Part shown: one piece after another, positions 57,150 through 64,000 of the stretch
How the letters are laid out: each line of letters begins with the position of its first letter
How positions within the stretch are numbered: the first letter of the stretch is position 1
Assembly (NCBI RefSeq): GCF_014898055.3
Contig: NW_023601104.1
Span: forward strand, 39,372,210 to 39,436,209
From: Talpa occidentalis
Lineage: Eukaryota > Chordata > Mammalia > Eulipotyphla > Talpidae
DNA length: 64,000 nucleotides
Direction: 5' to 3'
Notes under the pieces: model-generated
What the model was told of the DNA's origin: nothing
What the model saw: the letters and a program-made list of their open reading frames with translations, nothing else
Databases searched by the model: none
Translations under genes and position numbers: made by a program

Positions 57150-58400
57150 AACGAAGCCAAGAGTATCAGACTGAAGCAGACTTTATTTAGCAAAATGTCC
57201 GTGAGGGCAGCTCTTGGCTTCAGCAGAGTGAAACTTGCGTTCCAAAATTGGAGAAACAGGTTTATATAGGGTTGGGCTGCTGCAGGAATTTTTGGCACAC
57301 ATGGGCGGTGGGGTTCTCTACTGCGGGGGTGGAGGGGGGAGTCTGCTGCAATTCCCTACTTCCCTCAGCTTATCTCTGGTTCTGCCACGCCAGTTTTACG
57401 AGGGGCCCTTATGTGCTCATCAATATGGATAGGTCATAAACATTTATTTCAGGAAATAACTCTCATGGGCAAGGCCCCCATCTAAATTCTAGGTGGTTAA
57501 GGGAGACACAACAGTTTCTCAACCCTTCAGGGTCCCAATTGCCTTCAGCACTAAACAATCTGCATGCCAAAGTGGAGGCTGTTCTGAATCCCTTTCTGGG
57601 GTAGTGGGAAAGCCACCCCCAGCTCTCTGAGAACTGACCCAGCAGGTCTCAGGGCTGTTTGTGGGCCATCTGTTTAGGGGAACCAGCAACTGCCTAGCCT
57701 CTGTTTTTCTTCCTCCTTCCCTTCTGCCTTTCTCAGGGTTCATCAGCTCCTCCAGAGTTTACCTCATGCATTGTTTTCCCTCAAGAGTGAATGCCCATCA
57801 ATACTTAATCTTTCATCTGCACCCTGTATTTCCAGACAGGATCTTCAGTTTATTTGGATCATTTCTGTTTTTGCTTAGGCCTTGCTGCTTTACAACAGCA
57901 TAACTTTGTCTTAAAACAGTCCTTCTCCCACAAAATATATCAGAAACAGTTACAGTCAGGAGTACCAGTGTCAGTGTTGTAATAGTAGAAGTCACAATTC
58001 CCACTAGACATTTCCATGCCTGGAGGTATTTTTCTGGAGTTAGAGAAAAGGGGAGTCCCCTCATCAGCTATTTCTCACAGAATGGTGATGGCATCACCTC
58101 TCAGCCCCACCTCCTCCTTACCCCCAGGTGGCCCCAAATCCCCTCTGAAAGGGTGCTGGTTCAGGTATCAGCATGGCAACCTCTAAGTCTTGGGGTGGGG
58201 GTGGAAAGGGGAGGGTATAGAAGGCTTAGATCAAATGTCCTGAGTGAGGCAAGCCCCAATTATCCCCAACACAAGCAACTGGGAAGTCACTACCATAGAC
58301 TGCCCATTTTGGATTGAGCCAGTCCCAGCATGAACTAAAACTGTCCACAGACTTGGATTAGTCATGGGACTGAAGAGGAGGAGAAGACAGAGCACTGGCT
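57150..58400. other. Upstream of SLC39A2, possible LTR at the left
   Basis: TTTATTTAGCAAAATG near 57182 could be a minus-strand polyadenylation region of an LTR. The rest is unassigned. I looked for METTL17 terminal exon sequence here and saw none. Confidence 0.35.
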
Positions 58401-58666
58401 GCGCCTGGCAGGGAGTCTGGAGTTTCTGGTTTCAAGGTCAGGAAGGCTTGAGCCAGGGGAGGGACCTCCAGGCAAGGGCAGGGCCCCAGTCAGCTATGTA
58501 AGGCAGCACAAGCCTAGGCAGCACAGAGCAGAAAGAAGAACCCAACAGACTTCTGGAACTCAGCAAGTGGACACTCCAGCTTTGACCACCCAAGATACTA
58601 CTCCTGCGCCAAAGACTGTAACTCCATTTGTCATTCTGAAGTCCCTGCTCACCCTGTACCCCAAGG

Positions 58667-61151
58667 ATGGAGCCACTGCTAGGGGTAAAAATTGGCTGTC
58701 TGTTTGCCCTGCTGGTCCTCACTCTGCTCTGTGGCCTGATTCCCATCTGCTTCAAATGGTTCAAGATTGATGCAGCCACAGGTATAGCCCTCCCGTATGT
58801 CTATCCCCATGTAATCTGGTCTGATTTCACCCCATCACCCTATCATGATTCTCCCACCACTCAAAGCTGCTGGACAAGTAGGGCACTGCCTATTACCCTT
58901 TAGTCTTTATCTTCAATCCTTTATCTCTCTCCTCATGGCCAAATGGATTTTCACTCCTGCTATGTATTAGGTCGTCACCGCCGAGTCCTCAGCCTCCTTG
59001 GCTGCATTTCTGCCGGTGTTTTCCTGGGAGCAGGGCTTATGCACATGACCGCTGAAGCCCTGGAGGGAATTGAGTCAGAGATCCAGAGGCTCATGGAGAA
59101 GGTGAGCAGCAGAAAGGCTGAGCTGCAGGGCTGTGAAGCCAAAGATGAACAGAACCAAGAGAAGAAAGGGGGCGAGTGATGGAGCCAAGGACACGGGTGG
59201 AGCAAAGGGAAAGTGCACATCTGCCATGTTGAGTGGGGTGATGAAACAGGCCAGGGAGCTTTAAGAAAAGCAGTGGTGCTGAGGACAGGACAGGAAGCTG
59301 AGCTGTGCTGACCCTGTTCAATTGCTGCTTTTGTTTCCTCCCTAGAACAGGACGCAAAGTAAAGGAAAGCCTGATGATCCTGATTCGGCGCATGTAAGTA
59401 TCTCCCACCAAGACATGGAGAACCAGAAGCTCCTTTTCATAACCTGACCCTTTAGAGGGCAGTGAGTGAGGGATACAGGACCCCTCCTGTTCCTCAGCTC
59501 CAACACCACACAGGAAAAGAGGAGCCAAGCCAGTCCTTTGGGTTGATGGAATCCCAGGAAAAAGCTCTTGCTTTTCACGTCCGTTCTTTCTCAACCTTGA
59601 CATGTTTGATATTATTTCCCTTATTTGTTTTTTATTTTTGGAAGAAAAAGGAAATTTAATCTTGGTCTTCTATTGGTTTTTACTTGGCTCTGGATTACTC
59701 CCCTGTAACAATGTAATGCTGCTTCTTGGGGCCCCTTGATTGTGATACTCTGATGTCCGTTATTGATTACCATGGTTTTTTCAGGAAAGCATGAGATCAG
59801 TGAAAGTGTCATGGCTTGTTTTTTCCCCACTGTCATCTCTTACGTTCTTTTGTCCCTTTCCCCATCTCTTGCCCTCAGAGCCCTCACAGTATCTGTTGAC
59901 GTCCTTTAGTTTTTGAAGTGTTTTACCATTGTCAAATTGTCTACTCTGTGACTGTTCAGTATTTGTTTTTATGGTTCTGAATTACTTTGCTGCACGTAAG
60001 TCTCTCATTCTTTTTTATGGCTGTATACTACTCTGTGGTGTGGATGTACCACATCTTGATCTGTTCATCCATTGAAGGAGCTTTTAGACTGTTTCTGTAT
60101 CCTAGCTGTTGTAAATAATGCTGCTGTGAATATTGTAGAACACAAGGATTTTTTGTTGATGGTTTCATATCTGTGGATATATCCCAAGAATGAGATTGCA
60201 GATCATACAGTATTTAAATTTTTAAGTTTTTAAGATAAATCCATATTTATGCTTTCCACAATGGTTTCACCAGTTTACATTCCCAACGACAGTGTAAAGG
60301 ATTCCTTTTTCTCTGCCTCCTTTTTGGTACTCGCTGTCGGCATTTCCCATATTCTAGCCCTATTGATAGGGTGTCACTTAGTCCCTCTCATATGTTGTTG
60401 CATGTCTGTACCTACTCTGGACTGCATCCCCTCCCCTTTTCATGTTCTGTTACCCCCGTCTCCCATTCTCCTCAGTCTCCCCCCTTTCTTATCTCCCGGC
60501 CCCTCTCTCTCTTCCTAGATGCAGTACCCCTATGGAGAGCTCGTCATCTCCCTGGGCTTCTTCTTCATCTTCCTGTTGGAGTCGCTGGTGTTACAGTGCT
60601 GTCCCGGGACCGCTGAAGGATCGACAGTGCAGGAGGAGGAGTGGGGTGGTGCTCATGTCTTTCACCTCCACAGCCACGGACCTCTACCCCCGCCTTCTCA
60701 GGGTCCCCTTCGAGCCCTTGTCCTCTGGCTCTCACTATCCTTTCACTCAGTGTTTGAAGGGCTGGCTGTGGGGCTGCAGCCCACAGTCGCATCTACCGTG
60801 CAGCTCTGTCTTGCAGTCCTCGCTCACAAGTGGGTCGAGGTGTTCGGGGTAGGGCTGCAGCTGGTGCGGACAGGCACCCAGTCACGGTGGGCCATGTTCT
60901 CCATCCTGTCATTAGCTCTCATGTCCCCCATGGGCCTGGCAGTAGGGCTGGCTGTGGCTCAAGGAGATGCTGAAGGGGGCCGAGGCTTAGCCCAGGCTGT
61001 GTTAGAGGGGGTGGCAGCTGGCACCTTTCTGTATGTTACCTTCCTAGAAATTCTGCCCCAGGAGCTAGCTGGTTCTGAGATCCCTCTGGCCAAGTGGGCC
61101 TGTGTAGCTGCTGGTTTTGCTTTCATGGCTTTTATTGCCTTGTGGGCCTGA
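58667..61151 (+). CDS. SLC39A2: SLC39A2 (ZIP2) zinc transporter, four coding exons
   Basis: Plasma-membrane ZIP-family importer that moves zinc into the cytosol. Coding exons: 58667-58781, 58971-59101, 59346-59393, 60519-61151, with donors GTATAG, GTGAGC and GTAAGT and acceptors ending TTAG, CTAG and CTAG. Joined length is 308 codons (human is 309, recalled), all phases consistent and no internal stop. Predicted membrane spans: residues ~6-30, ~42-62 (GCISAGVFLGAGLMHM), ~104-124, ~163-185 with the family motif HSVFEG at 174-179 (metal-binding His and Glu), then four more to the C-terminal FMAFIALWA. A histidine-rich HVFHLHSHG (144-151) lies in the cytosolic loop. Intron 3 holds an old minus-strand L1 piece. 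No gene overlaps it, and the RNase gene upstream is divergently oriented. The start codon matches the human N-terminus MEQLLG-like. Confidence 0.96.
59990..60300 (-). mobile_element. Old L1 piece in SLC39A2 intron 3
   Basis: GTACCACATCTTGATCTGTTCATCC, CCTAGCTGTTGTAAATAATGC and TTCCCAACGACAGTGTA are the reverse of the L1 ORF2 end. Confidence 0.75.
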
Positions 61152-61447
61152 GCGATTCCTCACTTTCCTGATTCCCCACCTCCAGGGAACAGGTGCCAAA
61201 TGGTTTCGGCTGCAGACGTTTTTTCTCTGACAGTAAGTGACTTTCACTAGGCATTGGGCACCTTCCTGCTTCTCCAAGCATGTTGCATCCACATAAGCTG
61301 GACCCCAGTTTTTCCCTATATGAGATGCTATTTCTCATCGAGGACTGAAAGAAAAGGATGTTCAAGTTAAGCTCCTATAAATTGGAGAATTAACATGAAA
61401 ACCGTCACTCCAGATTTGACTCTTGTCCCAAATATGCTGCTGTGTGT

Positions 61448-61453
61448 AATAAA
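61448..61453 (+). terminator. SLC39A2: SLC39A2 polyadenylation signal
   Basis: AATAAA about 300 bases after the stop codon, the first good hexamer downstream. Confidence 0.65.
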
Positions 61454-61793
61454 ATGCCCATTTTACCCTTTCCTCAGCCATGTTATACATCATTTCTCTG
61501 GTTGTCTGGATGCTGCCTGGCACAGCCAGTGGTGGAGAGGGGATGGGAAGGGGTAACAGCGGGATGCAGTGCTTCCTTCTGGAACCAGGGCACCTGCCAG
61601 TCTTGTCAGTTGCAGGCCATGACCCCCAAACATGAGTGCATTGCTGAAATTCCATCAACCCCTTACCACCTTGCCCCCAGGTGTTAAGAAACTGAACCAG
61701 CCTTTCCAGCATTTAGAGAGGTTTACAAACAGAAACCATGGGGGTCTAGATTTTCCCCACACTAACCACACTCTCCCCACCACTTTACCTCTT

Positions 61794-61842
61794 AGATTTA
61801 TTTTTTATTTATACAATAGCTGAGGTACAGGCCAGAACCCTC
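61794..61842 (-). mobile_element. SINE tail fragment
   Basis: AGATTTATTTTTTATTTATACAA and GCTGAGGTACAGGCCAGA are the 3' end of a minus-strand SINE, cut off by the following LTR. Confidence 0.7.
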
Positions 61843-61884
61843 CCCCTAGACCACTTGTCTCCAGTTTGTGTAAGCCCTTCATGT

Positions 61885-62915
61885 GCTACTGTGGCAGGCT
61901 GTGCCTCCCATGCTGTCTCCTGACAAGGTCCGGGTATTGGGGGAGACTCCCGAGAAGAGGGGAGTTCCTGTGCTCTCCCGAAGAGGGAAAGTTGTACTTC
62001 CCAGAAGAAGGAAGTTCTTGCACTTCCCAAAGAAGATCTGAACTAGGGAGTCTCCATGGCAATGCCTGCTAATGCTCTCCTCTTTGTTCTTGGTTAATGC
62101 TGAAGTAAGTTAGTTACAAATTGGCCTGTGAAAACCTAATTCGGACCCAGGTGACAATTGGCTCATTCTTCTTATGCTTGAACTATCACAAAAGAAGTAA
62201 AAAATTGTTTAAGGTATAGTTAGGAAAGAAATGTTTTGGCCCTGAGAAATATGGAGAACAAACTGCCCTGAACCAGCTGTGCTCGGAAACCATAGTCTAA
62301 CCTGGGGGGGTACCTGTTTGTGACAATAATACATTTCCTGGTGTATGCAAGAGGTTAATAATTCGCAGACCGTGTGGAGGTTAGGAATTTCTAGTTAAGA
62401 GTTAGACTTCAGTAGAACTTACATAGATCTGATGAATTGTTTTAAACCACTTTGAAGTAATTAATATATTAACCAAGTTAATTGAATGCTAGGAAATAGA
62501 TTGATTTTAGTAACTGAATATAGAATAGGAACTTTACACCCACGTTTGTAATTGGGAAAGTTTAAATGTTGCCAAATGTTATACTGTTGATCATGCTAGT
62601 AAATGAGCTGTACCTAGGAAACTAATTGTTTTTAGGTTACAAAAAAAAATGGCCTACAGGTGTAAGGCCAAGGGAGTCTTTACATGATCATGAGAAAATA
62701 TGTATTGTCTTTGCTCTGCTTCAATGCTTACACTGATGTAATCCCACCGCTAGCTTTAAGGTATAAATAAAGACCCACTGAGACCCTCAGTAGGAGATAC
62801 TTGCACGAACTAAAGTGTTTGTGTCTTCCTCACTCCTACCTCACTCCACTTCCCCTCTGCCCTTTGAGAGAAAACTTTCACCGACTCCGTCCTCTCCTTT
62901 CTGAGATCCCTGACA
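61885..62915 (+). mobile_element. Long AT-rich LTR
   Basis: About 1 kb: TGTGGCAGGC-type start, a small tandem array (61949-62036), AT-rich U3, GTATAAATAAAGACC (TATA) near 62761 and a pyrimidine-rich R/U5 ending near CCCTGACA. The end portion matches 3880-4086. Boundaries are approximate. Confidence 0.65.
61949..62036 (+). repeat. ~26-bp tandem array in the LTR
   Basis: Three to four degenerate units beginning CCCGAGAAGAGGGGAGTTC, CCCGAAGAGGGAAAGTTG and CCCAGAAGAAGGAAGTTC, in the presumed U3. Confidence 0.75.
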
Positions 62916-63200
62916 CGACTTCTAGCTGGGGCTGTTCTCCAGCATGCTACTTCTCTGCACGCTGACTATCTGGAATTGAGGAGGATCAGGTTAACTGTTG
63001 CCCAGCTCCTGACCCTTATGGAAGGGTTGTGTCAGAGTTAGCGAGAAATAGGAAAAGAGAAGTTGCATCCCACCAGCTCATCACCCTCACCATTCACCCC
63101 TCTCACACATTCCGTGTGGGAGTCCAAGTGGGGACGGGGCTCCTGAGGGTCCTTGTCCTGGCTGCTGCTGTCCAGCGCGCTCTTCCACCTACAAATTAAG

Positions 63201-63500
63201 ATGCACAAACCGGGCCTCCCCGGTGGCCTAGCGGTTGAGCGCTGGGTTGCGAAGCTGCCCGCAGCCTCTGCAGCGCCGGTTCGATCCCCAGCTGCTCCCC
63301 GGCCACTGTAGGAGGGTCCCACATGGCGCGCAGACCTCTCCTGCCGCCCGCTGCTCCCCTCAGCAGTGTACTTCGGTCCTTCTGCCTGCTCTGCTCCCAG
63401 CTCTGGCTCTGGTGAATTCTCTCACCCTCCCACGCTTCTGACTGTGCCCAGTGCTTGTATAAATAAATAAATAAATCTTTAAAAAAAAAAATGCACAAAC
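63201..63500 (+). mobile_element. tRNA-derived SINE with TSD
   Basis: GGGCCTCCCCGGTGGCCTAG head at 63212 to AAATAAATCTTTAAAAAAA. Target duplication atgcacaaac (63201-63210 and 63491-63500). Confidence 0.94.
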
Positions 63501-63571
63501 CTCCTCACAAAGCCAGCTCGCACACACCGGGACGAGAAAGAGGGCAAAAGCTCAGGTAAAACAATTAAAAC

Positions 63572-63848
63572 ATCTTTTTTTTTTTTTAAAGATTTATTTA
63601 TTTTTATACAACAGCTGGGATACAGGCCAGAGGTGCGGGAGGGTGAGAGGATTCACCAGAGACAGAACAGGAAGCAGAACAGGCAGACGACCGAAATACA
63701 CTGCTGAGGGGAGCAGCAGGCGCGACAGGAGAGGTCTGCTGCACCGTGTGGGAATCTTCCTGGCCGGCCAGGAATCAAACCCACCTTGGAGAGGCTTCAG
63801 ACAGCTTCACAGCGCTGCGCTCAACCCACTGCACCAGAAGGGGAGGTC
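63572..63848 (-). mobile_element. tRNA-derived SINE
   Basis: T-run and TTAAAGATTTATTTATTTTTATAC tail side to AAGGGGAGGTCC head. Confidence 0.9.
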
Positions 63849-64000
63849 CTGATTCTAATTTAAATCTGCAGAGAGCACATTGGATAGCAAGGTAAGTTTA
63901 ACAAAGGGAGCATTTAGCAACATGTAGGAAGGTTTGAACTGAGCAACAAATGATGGTGCCATGTCCCGTGGCTTAGTAATAAAAATGCTATTGCCCTGAC

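Noticed and set aside
58943..59179. Single-frame extension of SLC39A2 exon 2 to a stop at 59179
   Set aside because: The GTGAGC donor at 59102 and the in-phase exon 3 restore the known protein; the tail is intron.
63038..63322. Minus-strand frame after an AG-like site near 63196, possibly an exon of a downstream gene
   Set aside because: Half of it is SINE sequence and the rest matches no protein I know; one acceptor-like site is not enough.
1..64000. CRISPR arrays, prokaryotic operons, free tRNA or rRNA genes
   Set aside because: None seen; tRNA-like sequence is confined to the SINE heads, and the tandem arrays are LTR minisatellites without spacer structure.

Overview
The window looks like intergenic-rich DNA from a placental mammal. 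It holds one spliced gene with mammalian ZIP2 architecture, pancreatic-type RNase A genes with a non-coding first exon, MIR and L1 remnants, many LTR retrotransposons and about 25 copies of one young tRNA-derived SINE with the element head GGCCTCCCCGGTGGCGCAG. Copies of RNASE1 beside SLC39A2 match the RNASE cluster / SLC39A2 neighbourhood of human chromosome 14q11.2. A bat is my best guess, because RNASE1 duplications and lineage-specific tRNA SINEs are known there. That guess is inference, and no genus is claimed.

Layout. 1-4.86 kb: a recently inserted endogenous retrovirus with a tRNA-Ser primer-binding site, near-identical LTRs and decayed gag/pol, carrying two SINEs. 4.86-7.2 kb: fragments (X then Y) of a segmental duplication whose other copy lies at 44.4-47.6 kb. 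10.4-15.2 kb: LTR-type repeats and two CpG-rich blocks with no recognisable gene. 18.36-27.92 kb: a large, old, imperfect inverted repeat centred near 22.5 kb, its right arm loaded with solo LTRs. 27.9-32.3 kb: duplication unit 1 with an intact RNASE1-like gene on the minus strand. 32.3-40.5 kb: repeats, ERV debris and rearranged scraps of the same unit. 40.5-44.4 kb: unit 2 with an RNASE1-like pseudogene, followed by Y and X blocks to 47.6 kb. 48-53.6 kb: SINEs, MIR and L1. 53.7-56 kb: a minus-strand gammaretrovirus-like pol/gag remnant. 58.67-61.45 kb: intact four-exon SLC39A2 (plus). 61.8-64 kb: a long AT-rich LTR and more SINEs.

The main biological signal is the RNase gene. It is an intact 144-codon secreted RNase A homologue with both active-site histidines, but a three-residue deletion removes catalytic Lys41 (the CKxxNTF signature reads C-NTF) and a second deletion removes Cys95, partner of Cys40. 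The neighbouring pseudogene shows both losses, so they predate the duplication. The gene may encode a secreted RNase-fold protein that no longer works as a conventional ribonuclease. Other strong observations are the young retrovirus with a decayed interior and an LTR minisatellite, the 9.6-kb inverted repeat, and the apparent absence of METTL17 and of EDN/ECP-type genes between RNASE1 and SLC39A2.
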